Both the position numbers and the translations under genes were made by a program. Below are positions 43,994 to 54,078 of a stretch of 64,000 nt of DNA, piece after piece. Within the stretch, counting starts at the first letter, position 1; each line of letters begins with the position of its first letter. Under the pieces are notes generated by a model. That model was not told the origin of the DNA. It saw only the letters and a list, made by a program, of their open reading frames with translations, and searched no databases. This DNA is from an uncultured Muribaculum sp. (lineage in GTDB: Bacteria; Bacteroidota; Bacteroidia; Bacteroidales; Muribaculaceae), in the NCBI GenBank assembly GCA_910578835.1, contig CAJTSK010000008.1, forward strand, positions 1-64,000, in the 5' to 3' direction.

Positions 43994-46900
43994 ATGAAAT
44001 TAGATACTTTTATTAACCGCCCGGTGCTATCGACGGTTATATCAATCTTTATTGTGTTGCTGGGTATAATCGGATTGACATCACTTCCTATCACCCAGTA
44101 CCCCGACCTTGCACCTCCAACCATACGCGTGTCAACCACTTATACCGGTGCCAACGCGCAGGCAGTGTTGAACTCAGTCATCGCACCCCTTGAAGAGTCA
44201 ATCAACGGTGCCGAGGGTATGACCTACATGGAGTCAACCGCCACCAACACCGGCTCTGCCGACATCACAGTGTACTTCAAGCAGGGATTTAACGCCGACA
44301 TGGCTGCCGTTGACGTGCAGAACCGTGTGGCAAAGGCATCCAACCTCCTTCCCGCCGAAGTAACCCAGGTAGGTGTGCAGACCCAGAAGCGCCAGACCTC
44401 AATGCTTATGGGTGTCTCACTTTACTGCGACAATGGCGAATATGACCAGACATTCATTGACAACTACATGAAAATCAACGTCATCCCGCAGCTACAGCGT
44501 GTCAACGGTGTAGGTGACGTGATGTCGTTTGGTGCCGACTATTCTATGCGTGTGTGGCTGAAGCCCGATGTAATGGCACAATACAAGCTTATGCCTTCCG
44601 ACATCTCTGCAGCCCTTCGCGAACAGAACGTCGAGGCAGCCCCGGGTTCATTTGGTGAGCAGGGCGACCAGTCGTTCCAGTACACTATTAAATATAGGGG
44701 ACGCCTTACCACGCCTGAAGAATTTGGCAACATCGTGGTAAGCGCCAATTCCAACGGTCAAGTACTATACCTTAAGGATGTCGCAGAAATCGAGCTTGGT
44801 AAGGTGACCTACGGTTTCAGCAACGGTCTTAACGGCTACCCCGCTACTTCGGCGATGATATTCCAGACCGCCGGCTCTAACGCGACCCAGATTATCAAGG
44901 ACTGCGAAAAAGAGATTGACCTTCTCTCTAAAGACCTTCCCAACGGTCTGAAATTCGCTATCCCGATGAACAACAACGACTTCCTTGAAGCATCAATCCA
45001 TGAGGTTATAAAGACTCTCATCGAGGCATTCATCCTTGTGTTCTTCGTGACCTATATCTTCCTTCAGGACTTCCGCTCCACCATCATCCCGGCAATTGCC
45101 ATCCCAGTGGCTCTTATCGGTACATTCTTCATCATGAAGCTTATCGGCTTCTCTATCAACCTCATCACCCTTTCAGCACTCGTGCTCGCAATCGCGATTG
45201 TGGTCGATGACGCCATAGTGGTGGTCGAGGCGGTCCATGCCAAGCTCGACGTAGGATACAAGAGCGCACGCAAGGCGTCAATCGATGCGATGAACGAAAT
45301 CGGCGGTGCCATCATCTCAATCACCCTTGTCATGATGCTCGTGTTTATCCCCGTGTCATTCATGCCGGGTACATCAGGTGTGTTCTACCAGCAGTTCGGT
45401 CTTACCATGGCGATAGCCATCGGTCTTTCGGCGCTGAACGCGCTTACCCTTTCACCAGCGCTTTGTGCCGTGTTCCTCAAGGCTCATGACAGCGACGCGT
45501 CACTGAAAGAGCGCATGGGCGACGCTTATTCCGAGGCGGCAAAAACGATGAAAAAGCGTTACTCATCGGCATGGAAGCTCAACCTTCCCCCCGTTGTAAC
45601 CTTCCTCTTCCTCGTCGCCACCATAACCTTCATGGTACTCGGATGGTATCAGTTTAATGTAATATGGAAACTTGTTGTGGCAGCCATCTGCGCAATCATC
45701 ACCGTGATGGGTATATTCAGCGACCGTTTCAAGGCAGGATTCGAGTCAAGCTATGCAGCGGTGTTGAAACAGTACAACAAGCTTACCAAATTTTTCATCA
45801 ACCACAAAATCACTTCATTCGGTATTGTCGCAGCGTCAATCGCCGTACTTGTATGGTTGATGTCAATCACCCCGACTACACTTGTGCCTGACGAAGACAC
45901 CGGCTACCTGTTTGTAATGATCGACATGCCTCCGGGCACTTCCCAGGAGCGCACCAGCGCCGCCCTTGACAAGATGGACGAGGCTATACTCTCAATCCCC
46001 GGCGTAAAGTACACCCAGAAAATCATGGGTTATAGCTTCCTCGCAGGTCAGGGTAACACTTACGGTACATTCATCGTCAAGCTCGATGACTGGTCGGAGC
46101 GCGACGCAAGCCGCAGCAACCAGGCTATACTCGGACAGATATATGCAGTAACATCATCAATCAAGGATGGCCGTATCGTGGCATTCGCGCCCCCTATGAT
46201 TACCGGTTACTCGCTCACCAACGGTTTCGACCTCAAGATGCAGGACAAGACCGGCGGCTCAATCGACGACTTCTATAAAATCGTGCAAAACTTCCTCGGC
46301 ACTCTCATGGCACAGCCTGAGGTGCAGATGGCATACTCGACATTTAACCCCACCTTCCCGCAGTACATGGTCGACATCGATGCAGCCAAGGCAAAGCAGG
46401 CAGGCATCAGCCCCTCAACCATCCTCTCTACCCTGCAGGGCTACTATGGCGGTATGTATGTGTCCAACTTCAACCGTTTCGGTAAGATTTACCGCGTCAT
46501 GATGCAGGCGTCACCCGAGTCACGCGTATCGCCCGAGACCCTTGCAAGCATAAAAATCAGAAACGGAGCGGAGATGGCATCGCTCTCCAACTTTGTCACC
46601 CTGGAGAAAGTTTACGGACCTGACCTGCTTAACCGATTCAACATGTTTGCGTCAATTTCCGTGACCGGACAGCCCGCACCCGGATATACTTCCGGTGACT
46701 GTCTTGCAGCAGTAGAGCGAGTAGCCGCACAGACACTCCCCCAGGGATACGGTTATGAATACTCAGGTATGACCCGTGAGGAGGCAAACACTTCAAGCTA
46801 CGCGACCGCGATGATTTTCGGTCTCTGTCTTCTGTTTGTCTACCTTCTTCTGTCGGCGCAGTATGAGAGCTACATCATCCCCTGGGCGGTTATCCTTTCG

Positions 46901-47362
46901 ATTCCGTTCGGTCTTATGGGCTCGTTTGTTTTCGCCACAATCGACGGTATCTCCAACAACGTTTACCTCCAGATTGCGCTCATCATGCTTATCGGTCTTC
47001 TTGCCAAGAATGCCATCCTTATCGTTGAGTTTGCGCTTGAACGCCGCCGCACCGGCATGTCAATCGTAAATGCGGCAATCCAGGGTGCATCGGCACGTCT
47101 GCGACCGATTCTCATGACCTCACTTGCACTCGTAATCGGTCTTCTCCCCATGATGTTTGCCCACGGTGTAGGAGCCAACGGTAACCGCGCGCTCGGTACC
47201 GGTGCCATCGGCGGTATGCTTATCGGTATGGTGCTCCAGGTATTGATAGTGCCTGCACTTTTCGTGGCATTCCAGTATATTCAGGAAAAGATTTCCCCGC
47301 TCAAGTGGGAAGACACCGACAATACCGGTCTGCAATCAGAGATTGAACAATACTCACGCTAA
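43994..47362 (+). CDS. RND efflux pump permease (AcrB/HAE1 type)
   Basis: Inner-membrane proton-driven multidrug exporter of 1122 residues. It has the usual duplicated layout: helix 1 at residues 10-30, a large periplasmic loop, helices 2-6, a second periplasmic loop and helices 8-12. The proton-relay pair Asp405-Asp406 lies in VVDDAIVVVEA and the helix-10/11 Lys in LLAKNAILIVEFA. PITQYPDLAPPTI near 36-48 is the typical HAE1 opening. Slightly longer than AcrB because of an inserted segment at about residues 500-600 that contains additional hydrophobic stretches. Substrates are unknown. Confidence 0.95.
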   Translation: MKLDTFINRPVLSTVISIFIVLLGIIGLTSLPITQYPDLAPPTIRVSTTYTGANAQAVLNSVIAPLEESINGAEGMTYMESTATNTGSADITVYFKQGFNADMAAVDVQNRVAKASNLLPAEVTQVGVQTQKRQTSMLMGVSLYCDNGEYDQTFIDNYMKINVIPQLQRVNGVGDVMSFGADYSMRVWLKPDVMAQYKLMPSDISAALREQNVEAAPGSFGEQGDQSFQYTIKYRGRLTTPEEFGNIVVSANSNGQVLYLKDVAEIELGKVTYGFSNGLNGYPATSAMIFQTAGSNATQIIKDCEKEIDLLSKDLPNGLKFAIPMNNNDFLEASIHEVIKTLIEAFILVFFVTYIFLQDFRSTIIPAIAIPVALIGTFFIMKLIGFSINLITLSALVLAIAIVVDDAIVVVEAVHAKLDVGYKSARKASIDAMNEIGGAIISITLVMMLVFIPVSFMPGTSGVFYQQFGLTMAIAIGLSALNALTLSPALCAVFLKAHDSDASLKERMGDAYSEAAKTMKKRYSSAWKLNLPPVVTFLFLVATITFMVLGWYQFNVIWKLVVAAICAIITVMGIFSDRFKAGFESSYAAVLKQYNKLTKFFINHKITSFGIVAASIAVLVWLMSITPTTLVPDEDTGYLFVMIDMPPGTSQERTSAALDKMDEAILSIPGVKYTQKIMGYSFLAGQGNTYGTFIVKLDDWSERDASRSNQAILGQIYAVTSSIKDGRIVAFAPPMITGYSLTNGFDLKMQDKTGGSIDDFYKIVQNFLGTLMAQPEVQMAYSTFNPTFPQYMVDIDAAKAKQAGISPSTILSTLQGYYGGMYVSNFNRFGKIYRVMMQASPESRVSPETLASIKIRNGAEMASLSNFVTLEKVYGPDLLNRFNMFASISVTGQPAPGYTSGDCLAAVERVAAQTLPQGYGYEYSGMTREEANTSSYATAMIFGLCLLFVYLLLSAQYESYIIPWAVILSIPFGLMGSFVFATIDGISNNVYLQIALIMLIGLLAKNAILIVEFALERRRTGMSIVNAAIQGASARLRPILMTSLALVIGLLPMMFAHGVGANGNRALGTGAIGGMLIGMVLQVLIVPALFVAFQYIQEKISPLKWEDTDNTGLQSEIEQYSR

Positions 47363-47382
47363 CTATAATCGAATACAAGAAT

Positions 47383-48765
47383 ATGTCATTAAATAAAATT
47401 TCACGCGTGGCAATCCTTGCTGTAAGTGTAGCGGCTTTTTCAAGCTGCCACATTTACAACAAGTTTGACATGCCGACCGACACCCCCATAACCGCAGAAT
47501 ATGCCGAAGCCCGTGACGCTGCAATCGACAGCGCGGCGTTCGGAAACCTCAAGTGGCAGGAAGTGTTCACCGACCCGTTTCTTGCCGAGCTGATTGAGCG
47601 CGCCCTTGTCAACAACAAGGACCTCAACAACGCCAAGCTCAATGTCGACATGGCTCATGCACAGCTCAAGGGAGCGCGTTTGAGCTACCTCCCGTCAGTG
47701 GCATTGACTCCTAATGGCGCAGGCGCGTCATACGACCACTCAAAGATAAGCTGGACCTACCAGATACCGGTGGCTGTAAGCTGGGAAATCGACCTCTTCG
47801 GCAAATTGCTTAACGCCGACCGCAAGGCTAAAGCCGCCCTTCTCCAGAGCGAGGCTTACGAGCAGGCTGTACGCTCCCAGATTATAGGCGGCGTCGCCAA
47901 CTGCTACTACACCATCGCAATGCTTGAGAAGCAGCTACAGATAAGCCGTCAGACAGCCGAATCGTGGGCTGAGAGCGTGGAGGTAATGAAAAACCTCAAG
48001 CTCGCAGGTCGCGTCAACGAAAGTGCCGTAGTACAAAGCACCGCCAACTACTACAGCATCCTCGGCTCGATTACCGACCTTGAAGTGTCACTTCATGAGG
48101 CAAACAACGCCATGTCGCTGCTCATGAACGAGATGCCCCACTCTTGGGACATCCCTGCCGACGCCACATTCACCACTCCGGAGATACTCCGCGAGGGAAT
48201 ACCGATGAAAGAGCTTGCCTCACGCCCCGACGTGCGTGCCGCCGAGCAAAGCCTTGCCGCCGCTTACTACACCACCAATCAGGCGCGTGCAGCATTCTAC
48301 CCCGGCATCACCATCTCATCCAACGGCGGATTTACCAACCTTCTCGGCTCGTTCATATCCAACCCCGGAAAATGGTTTATACAGCTTGCCGGACAGCTTA
48401 CTCAGCCTATATTTGCCCGCGGACAGCTCATCGCCAATCTTGAAGCCACCAAGGCTCAGCAGGAACAGGCAATGAACAACTTCGAGTACACCCTCCTGAG
48501 CGCATCAGCAGAGGTAAGCGACGCCCTGATGCTCTATACCAAGAGTGGAGAAAAGAGCGGTCTACTTGAAAAGCAGGTAGAAAATCTGGAAAAAACAGTG
48601 GAATATACAAAAGAATTGCTATCTTTGAATGGCTCATCCACCTATCTGGAAGTATTGACTGCCCAGCAGGGTCTGCTCTCTGCCCAGATTTCACAGGTCG
48701 CCTGCGAGAATGCAAAGGCACGCGCGGCAATCAATCTCTACCAGTCACTTGGAGGTGGGCGTTAA
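47383..48765 (+). CDS. RND efflux outer-membrane channel (TolC/NodT type)
   Basis: Outer-membrane lipoprotein channel of 460 residues (Cys22, FSSC) completing the tripartite pump. It has the twofold OEP repeat of long coiled-coil helices (EIDLFGKLLNADRKAKAAL and QAGNL-like equivalents), the conserved GRVNESAVVQS and SRPDVRAAEQSLAAAYYTTNQARAAFYPGI segments (quoted in parts) and the NLEATKAQQEQAMNNFEYTL helix. It starts 20 bases after the pump gene. Confidence 0.93.
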   Translation: MSLNKISRVAILAVSVAAFSSCHIYNKFDMPTDTPITAEYAEARDAAIDSAAFGNLKWQEVFTDPFLAELIERALVNNKDLNNAKLNVDMAHAQLKGARLSYLPSVALTPNGAGASYDHSKISWTYQIPVAVSWEIDLFGKLLNADRKAKAALLQSEAYEQAVRSQIIGGVANCYYTIAMLEKQLQISRQTAESWAESVEVMKNLKLAGRVNESAVVQSTANYYSILGSITDLEVSLHEANNAMSLLMNEMPHSWDIPADATFTTPEILREGIPMKELASRPDVRAAEQSLAAAYYTTNQARAAFYPGITISSNGGFTNLLGSFISNPGKWFIQLAGQLTQPIFARGQLIANLEATKAQQEQAMNNFEYTLLSASAEVSDALMLYTKSGEKSGLLEKQVENLEKTVEYTKELLSLNGSSTYLEVLTAQQGLLSAQISQVACENAKARAAINLYQSLGGGR

Positions 48766-48794
48766 TACCAGTCTAACATCAAAACCACTACACT

Positions 48795-49580
48795 ATGATT
48801 AGTCCGTTATCTTATGTTGACCCGGCTGCCAAAATCGGCAACAACGTAACAATCCATCCATTTGCCTACATCGATGCCGATGTAGAAATAGGCGACGACT
48901 GCGAGATTATGCCACATGTCAGCATAATCCGAGGCACAAAGATTGGCAAGCACAACAAGATATATCAAGGTGCGATTATCGGCGCCGACCCGCAGGACTT
49001 CCGCTGGAAAGGCGAAAAGACCTATTGCACCATCGGCGACAACAATATAATCCGTGAATACGTAATCATCAACCGTGGCATACGCTCCACAGGCGGGACC
49101 ACGATAGGCGACGACTGCTTTATCGCGGCAGAGACCCACATAGGTCATGACTGCCACATCAAGGGCAAGACAGTGCTCGGCAACGGCGTGATGATTGCCG
49201 GCGACTGCACCGTAGGACAATGTACCATCATGTCATCCAACTCAATGCTCCACGAGCGTAGTGAAGTAGGCGACTGGGTACTCATCAAGGGAGGCTGCCG
49301 CATAATGGGAAATGTACCTCCCTACGTGGTCATTGCCCATAACCCCGCGTCATATTACGGCATAAACGCCGTAATCATGCGCAAGCACGGATTTACCGAA
49401 GACCAGATTGACGACGTGGCAAAGAGCTACCGCCACGTATATCAGTGTGGCACATCAGTGTTTAACGCGCTGCAACGTATCAAGGCTGACGTGGCTCCGA
49501 GCGACATCCGCGACAACATCGTGGACTTCATTCAGAATCATGAAATGAAAATCGTAGCCATTCCCAAAGAACTGGAATAA
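48795..49580 (+). CDS. lpxA: UDP-N-acetylglucosamine O-acyltransferase
   Basis: First enzyme of lipid A synthesis: transfers an acyl chain from ACP to O-3 of UDP-GlcNAc in the cytoplasm. The 261-residue protein begins with a left-handed beta-helix of hexapeptide repeats (IGNNVTIHPFAYIDADVEIGDDC...), shows the catalytic region AETHIGHDCHIKG and the GGCRIMGNVPPYVVIAHNPA block, and ends with the helical C-terminal domain. It lies 29 bases after the efflux channel gene and may be read through from it, which would tie lipid A synthesis to efflux expression. Confidence 0.95.
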   Translation: MISPLSYVDPAAKIGNNVTIHPFAYIDADVEIGDDCEIMPHVSIIRGTKIGKHNKIYQGAIIGADPQDFRWKGEKTYCTIGDNNIIREYVIINRGIRSTGGTTIGDDCFIAAETHIGHDCHIKGKTVLGNGVMIAGDCTVGQCTIMSSNSMLHERSEVGDWVLIKGGCRIMGNVPPYVVIAHNPASYYGINAVIMRKHGFTEDQIDDVAKSYRHVYQCGTSVFNALQRIKADVAPSDIRDNIVDFIQNHEMKIVAIPKELE

Positions 49581-49609
49581 TAAATCACGACATTTTACAT
49601 TATTTATAC

Positions 49610-49648
49610 AGCCTTGCGACCTCACTCAGTCGCAAGGCTGTTTGTTTT
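49610..49648 (+). terminator. Intrinsic terminator after lpxA
   Basis: Perfect 10-bp arms AGCCTTGCGA (49610-49619) and TCGCAAGGCT (49630-49639) are followed by GTTTGTTTT. It closes the efflux-lpxA unit. Confidence 0.87.
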
Positions 49649-49672
49649 ATTGGCAGAGATGATTTATCTTTG
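49641..49672 (+). promoter_or_regulatory. Promoter of the lipid kinase gene
   Basis: TTTG (49641-49644) followed after 20 bases by TATCTTTG (49665-49672): a full consensus match, 25 bases before the start codon. The -33 element lies in the T-run of the lpxA terminator. Confidence 0.8.
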
Positions 49673-49697
49673 TAACATAGAGTAACAGCATATCGAA

Positions 49698-50672
49698 ATG
49701 GAGTCCAAACGAAAACTGCTTCTGATAATAAATCCGGTCTCAGGCATCGGAAGCAAAGACGCAATAGAGACACTTGTCCATGAAAGGCTTGAGCCTCTGG
49801 GCTATGACATATCAACCGCCTATACCTGTGCGCGCGGCGATGCCACAAGGCTTGCCGGCAAGGCTGTCAGCGAAGGCTTCTACGGGGTAATCGCCGCGGG
49901 AGGCGACGGCACTGTCAACGAAAGCGCCATAGCCCTCTGCGACACAGATACCGCACTTGGCATAATCCCTTGCGGCTCAGGCAACGGTCTTGCGCGCCAC
50001 CTCGGCATACCCCTTGACCCGCAGCTCGCAACCGACATAATCGCTGAAAACAACCTGTTGAAAAGCGATTACGGGTCGGTCAACGGCAGGCATTTCTTCT
50101 GCACATTCGGGGTAGGATTTGACGCAGCTGTCAGCAGCAACTTCGCGCGTCAGCGCAAAAGAGGCAAGCTCACCTATCTGAAAAGCGCCATTTCGGAATA
50201 CATCAAATACCACCCGCAGGTCTACACCGTAAGCGCCAACGGCAAGGTACTCACTGAAAAAGCGTTTCTCATAGCGTGTTGCAACGCCTCGCAATATGGC
50301 AACAACGCCTATATCGCCCCCCACGCCAGCCTTACAGACGGGCTGCTCGACATCACCATCATACACGCAGGCACCCCGCTTGACGAAGCCATGGTAGGTG
50401 TCGACCTGTTTACCGGATACATCAATTCCAACACCCTTATACACACATTCCGTGCGCCGGCAGCGGTAATCTATCGCCAGGAAGAAGGTCCCGCCCACCT
50501 CGACGGTGAACCATTCCACATGGAAGATACAATGGACATTAAGTGTCACCCCAACTCACTTAAGATTTTTGCGCCTTCACGTGAAATAAGATTCCGCCCA
50601 ATTATCACTCCCATAGAGAATATGCTGCGGGAGCTTTCGACCACGATGACGCGTGTATTATGCAGAAAATAG
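49698..50672 (+). CDS. Diacylglycerol/sphingosine-kinase family lipid kinase
   Basis: A 324-residue cytoplasmic lipid kinase of the DagK/YegS/LCB5 family. The N-terminal catalytic domain has NPVSGIGS (phosphate-binding) and the family-defining GGDGTVNE at about 75-82, then PCGSGNGLARHL. The C-terminal beta domain includes HLDGEPFHME, a conserved family feature. Members phosphorylate diacylglycerol or sphingoid bases; Bacteroidales make sphingolipids, so either is possible. Monocistronic with its own promoter. The 150-base gap after it is AT-rich and shows no clear element. Confidence 0.88.
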   Translation: MESKRKLLLIINPVSGIGSKDAIETLVHERLEPLGYDISTAYTCARGDATRLAGKAVSEGFYGVIAAGGDGTVNESAIALCDTDTALGIIPCGSGNGLARHLGIPLDPQLATDIIAENNLLKSDYGSVNGRHFFCTFGVGFDAAVSSNFARQRKRGKLTYLKSAISEYIKYHPQVYTVSANGKVLTEKAFLIACCNASQYGNNAYIAPHASLTDGLLDITIIHAGTPLDEAMVGVDLFTGYINSNTLIHTFRAPAAVIYRQEEGPAHLDGEPFHMEDTMDIKCHPNSLKIFAPSREIRFRPIITPIENMLRELSTTMTRVLCRK

Positions 50673-50822
50673 CTCGGTAATTGTGTTTAAAAACATACAA
50701 TAAGAGCAATACAATCGTTTTCAATCATTTTTTTGAATATTTTTTGCAAGACCAAAAAAAAATCAGTAAAATTGTAGCTGTATATATATTTCAACAAATC
50801 AAAAACACTAACATACCATACA

Positions 50823-52766
50823 ATGAGTTATCTTAAATTTGATAAAAACCTCATGATTAACCTTGAGCAGTCTCTTTCCAAGGAGATGCTCCGGACCAAT
50901 CAAGCAGGCGCTTACCATTGCTCATCAGTCGTAGGGTGCAACACACGCAAGCAGCACGGTCTGCTGGTGATTCCCATCCCCGAGATGGACAATAAGTCAT
51001 TTGTAATGCTGTCGTCGCTTGATGAGACCGTGATACAACACGGCGCCCCGTTTAATCTTGGGTTACACCGCTATTCAGGTGGAGTCTATAGCCCTAACGG
51101 ACACAAGTACATTCGTGAATATGACTGTGAGAGCGTTCCACGCACCACTTACCGCGTAGGTGGAGTAATCCTCACCAAGGAGATGGTGTTCATCTCTCAG
51201 GAAAACCGTATCTTAATCCGTTACACCTTGGTCGACGCACACTCTGCGACCACCTTGCAGTTCCGCCCGTTCCTTGCTTTCCGCGAGTCCAACCAGCTGG
51301 TAGTGCAAAACGACCGCCTAAACCAAAACTACAACGAAATTAAAAACGGTGTCTCTTTCTGCCTTTATGACGGTTTCCCCACTCTCTACATGCAGTTCAG
51401 CCACAAAGCCACATGGGTACCCAACCCCAACTGGTACAACGGCATCGAGTATGTAAAAGACCTTGAGCGAGGCATCCCTTACACTGAGGACCTCTGGGTG
51501 CCCGGCTATTTCGAGATACCCATCAAGAAAGGGGAATCAATTATCTTCTCGGCAGGTGTCGAAGAGATGTCGCCGCGCTCCATGGCCAAGCTATATGAGA
51601 CAGAAGTGGCAAGCCGTACATGCCGCACAAGTTTCTACAACTGCTTGAAAAACGCGGCAAAGCAGTTCTATATAAAAGACCAGGACGGTGAATTTATAAT
51701 CTCAGGCTATCCCTGGGGTCAGATACGCGCCCGCGATACATTTATCGCACTTCCGGGCACCACCCTCGCCATCAACCATAACGAGGATTTCCACGACATC
51801 ATGGCTACAGCGTCAAAAGCGCTTGAAAATTATATCGAAAACGAGCTGCTCGACCCGCGCATTCATGGCATCGACCTGCCCGACGTGCCTCTTTGGGCAG
51901 TATGGAGCATACAGCAATACGCCAAAACTCTCGGATTTGACGCTGCACGCGAACGCTACATGCCCTTCATAGCCAAAATCCTCAACTGGATTATAGCCGG
52001 CGGTCACGCCAACCTGCAGGTGGAGACCAGCGGACTCGTGGGCACTACCGGCACCAACACCCCGGTATCGTGGATGAATGTCACCTCCAACGGCTGGCCG
52101 CTGATACCGCGTTCCGGACTGCTTGTTGAGTTTAACGCGCTATGGTACAACGCCCTGATGTTTGCCTACAACCTCTCTGAAGGCGCAGACTCTTACGCCA
52201 AGGACCGCGAGACATGGCTTACAATCGCCGACCAGGCAAAGCCTGCGTTTATCGACACATTCCTCAACGACTACGGCTACCTTTACGACTATGTCAACGG
52301 TCATCACGCCGACCTTGCAGTGCGCCCCAACATGGCTATCGCAATCGGTCTCGACTACTCGCCGCTTGACCGTCGCCAGCGCAAGGGCGTGCTCGATGTG
52401 GTAACCCGTGAGCTTCTCACCCCGAAAGGACTCCGCACCCTGTCGCCGAAGAGCTATGGCTATCAGCCCTTCTACGTAGGCTCTCCGGAAGAGCGTGAAC
52501 GCGCCTACCATAATGGACCCGCGCGTCCGTGGCTCATGGGAATGTATGCCGACGCCTACATCAAGGTATTCGGCATGAGCGGAATCAGCTATATCGACCG
52601 CATGCTCATAGGCTTCGAGGATGAAATGAGTCAGAACTGTATTGGCACCATCTCCCAGCTCTACGACGGCAACCCGCCGTTTACCGGAAGAGGCGCTATC
52701 TCACAGGCGACCAATGTCGCAGAAGTGCTCCGCACCCTGCGTAATCTTAAAAAATTAAACGTGTAA
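50823..52766 (+). CDS. Glycogen debranching enzyme (amylo-alpha-1,6-glucosidase)
   Basis: Cytoplasmic debranching enzyme of 647 residues. It has an N-terminal bacterial GDE domain (about 15-220, with GAYHCSSVVGCNTRKQHGLL, quoted in part) and a C-terminal (alpha/alpha)6 catalytic domain (about 275-640; ISGYPWGQIRARDTFIALPG, GRGAISQATNVAEVLR). It is the first gene of a three-gene alpha-glucan unit with a GT4 enzyme and a GH57 enzyme, spaced 10 and 39 bases apart, the same order as in Bacteroides. Confidence 0.9.
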   Translation: MSYLKFDKNLMINLEQSLSKEMLRTNQAGAYHCSSVVGCNTRKQHGLLVIPIPEMDNKSFVMLSSLDETVIQHGAPFNLGLHRYSGGVYSPNGHKYIREYDCESVPRTTYRVGGVILTKEMVFISQENRILIRYTLVDAHSATTLQFRPFLAFRESNQLVVQNDRLNQNYNEIKNGVSFCLYDGFPTLYMQFSHKATWVPNPNWYNGIEYVKDLERGIPYTEDLWVPGYFEIPIKKGESIIFSAGVEEMSPRSMAKLYETEVASRTCRTSFYNCLKNAAKQFYIKDQDGEFIISGYPWGQIRARDTFIALPGTTLAINHNEDFHDIMATASKALENYIENELLDPRIHGIDLPDVPLWAVWSIQQYAKTLGFDAARERYMPFIAKILNWIIAGGHANLQVETSGLVGTTGTNTPVSWMNVTSNGWPLIPRSGLLVEFNALWYNALMFAYNLSEGADSYAKDRETWLTIADQAKPAFIDTFLNDYGYLYDYVNGHHADLAVRPNMAIAIGLDYSPLDRRQRKGVLDVVTRELLTPKGLRTLSPKSYGYQPFYVGSPEERERAYHNGPARPWLMGMYADAYIKVFGMSGISYIDRMLIGFEDEMSQNCIGTISQLYDGNPPFTGRGAISQATNVAEVLRTLRNLKKLNV

Positions 52767-52776
52767 ATTCGTTACC

Positions 52777-54039
52777 ATGAAAGCGTTAATGTTCGGGTGG
52801 GAATTTCCACCCCATATTCTTGGCGGACTCGGCACCGCCAGCTACGGTCTCACAAAAGGCATGTGGGAATGTGGCAACATGGATATCACGTTTGTGATAC
52901 CCAAGCCCTTTGGAGATGAAGACAAGAGTTTTGCCAAGATAATAGGTGCGTCGCAGGTGCCTGTGGCATGGCGCGACGTAAGCCGCGAATATGTAGAAAG
53001 CCGTATCGGCAGCGTGATGAGCCCCGACGAATATTTCCGTCTGCGCGACCATATCTACGCCGACTTCAACTACATGCGTCTCAACGACCTCGGCTGCATC
53101 GAGTTCTCCGGCCGTTATCCCGACAACCTGCTTGAAGAAATCAACAATTACTCTATTTGCGCCGGCGTGATTGCCCGCACCGAGGAGTTTGATGTAATTC
53201 ACTCCCACGACTGGCTCACCTATCCTGCCGGCATCCATGCCAAGCAGGTGACAGGAAAGCCGCTGGTGATTCACGTTCACGCCACTGACTTTGACCGCTC
53301 TCGCGGCAATGTCAACCCCACCGTGTATAACATCGAGCGCGACGGCATGCTTCACGCCGACCATATAATCACGGTAAGTAACCTGACACGCAACACAGTA
53401 ATCGAAAAATACGGTATCGACCCGGCAAAGGTAACCACTGTTCACAACGCCGTCACCCCTCTTAGCGAGGAGCTGCTAAACGTCAATCCTCCGCGCTCCA
53501 AGGAGAAAGTGGTGACCTTCCTTGGACGTATCACCATGCAGAAAGGTCCCGAATATTTTGTCGAGGCTGCCGCAAGGGTATTGAAAAACAACCACAATGT
53601 GCGCTTCGTAATGGCAGGAAGCGGTGACATGATGGAGAAAATGATTACTCTCGCCGCCGAGCGCGGTATCGCTGACCGGTTTCACTTCCCCGGCTTCCAG
53701 AAAGGCAAGCAGGTATATGAGATGCTCAAGGCAAGTGATGTCTACGTCATGCCGTCAGTGTCGGAGCCATTCGGTATATCGCCGCTTGAGGCGATGCAGA
53801 TGGGTGTGCCGTCAATCATATCCAAGCAGAGCGGATGTGCCGAAATCCTCACCAATGTAATCAAGACCGACTACTGGGACATCGATGCAATGGCAGATGC
53901 CATCTACTCGATTGTCACCTACCCCGCCATGTATGCACAGCTGCAGGAAGACGGGCTAAACGAGGTCAACCAGATTACCTGGGACAAGGCAGGAGCGAAA
54001 GTTATCGACATCTATAACAAGGTGCTCCATAGAAATTAA
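52777..54039 (+). CDS. GT4-family glycogen-synthase-like glycosyltransferase
   Basis: A 420-residue glycosyltransferase with two Rossmann domains. The N-terminus GWEFPPHILGGLGTASYGL has the glycine-rich nucleotide-sugar loop; the C-terminal half has VTFLGRITMQKGPEYFVEAA and the EPFGISPLEAMQMG motif (E-x7-E). In the debranching/GT/GH57 cluster it is the likely alpha-1,4-glucan synthase. The donor (UDP- or ADP-glucose) cannot be told by eye. Confidence 0.88.
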   Translation: MKALMFGWEFPPHILGGLGTASYGLTKGMWECGNMDITFVIPKPFGDEDKSFAKIIGASQVPVAWRDVSREYVESRIGSVMSPDEYFRLRDHIYADFNYMRLNDLGCIEFSGRYPDNLLEEINNYSICAGVIARTEEFDVIHSHDWLTYPAGIHAKQVTGKPLVIHVHATDFDRSRGNVNPTVYNIERDGMLHADHIITVSNLTRNTVIEKYGIDPAKVTTVHNAVTPLSEELLNVNPPRSKEKVVTFLGRITMQKGPEYFVEAAARVLKNNHNVRFVMAGSGDMMEKMITLAAERGIADRFHFPGFQKGKQVYEMLKASDVYVMPSVSEPFGISPLEAMQMGVPSIISKQSGCAEILTNVIKTDYWDIDAMADAIYSIVTYPAMYAQLQEDGLNEVNQITWDKAGAKVIDIYNKVLHRN

Positions 54040-54078
54040 TCAAACACGAAAAAAATAACTATCAAATAAACCAAGCTC

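Noticed and set aside
52786..53445. Minus-strand frame of 219 codons opposite the GT4 gene
   Set aside because: Antisense shadow; composition and lack of motifs do not support a gene.
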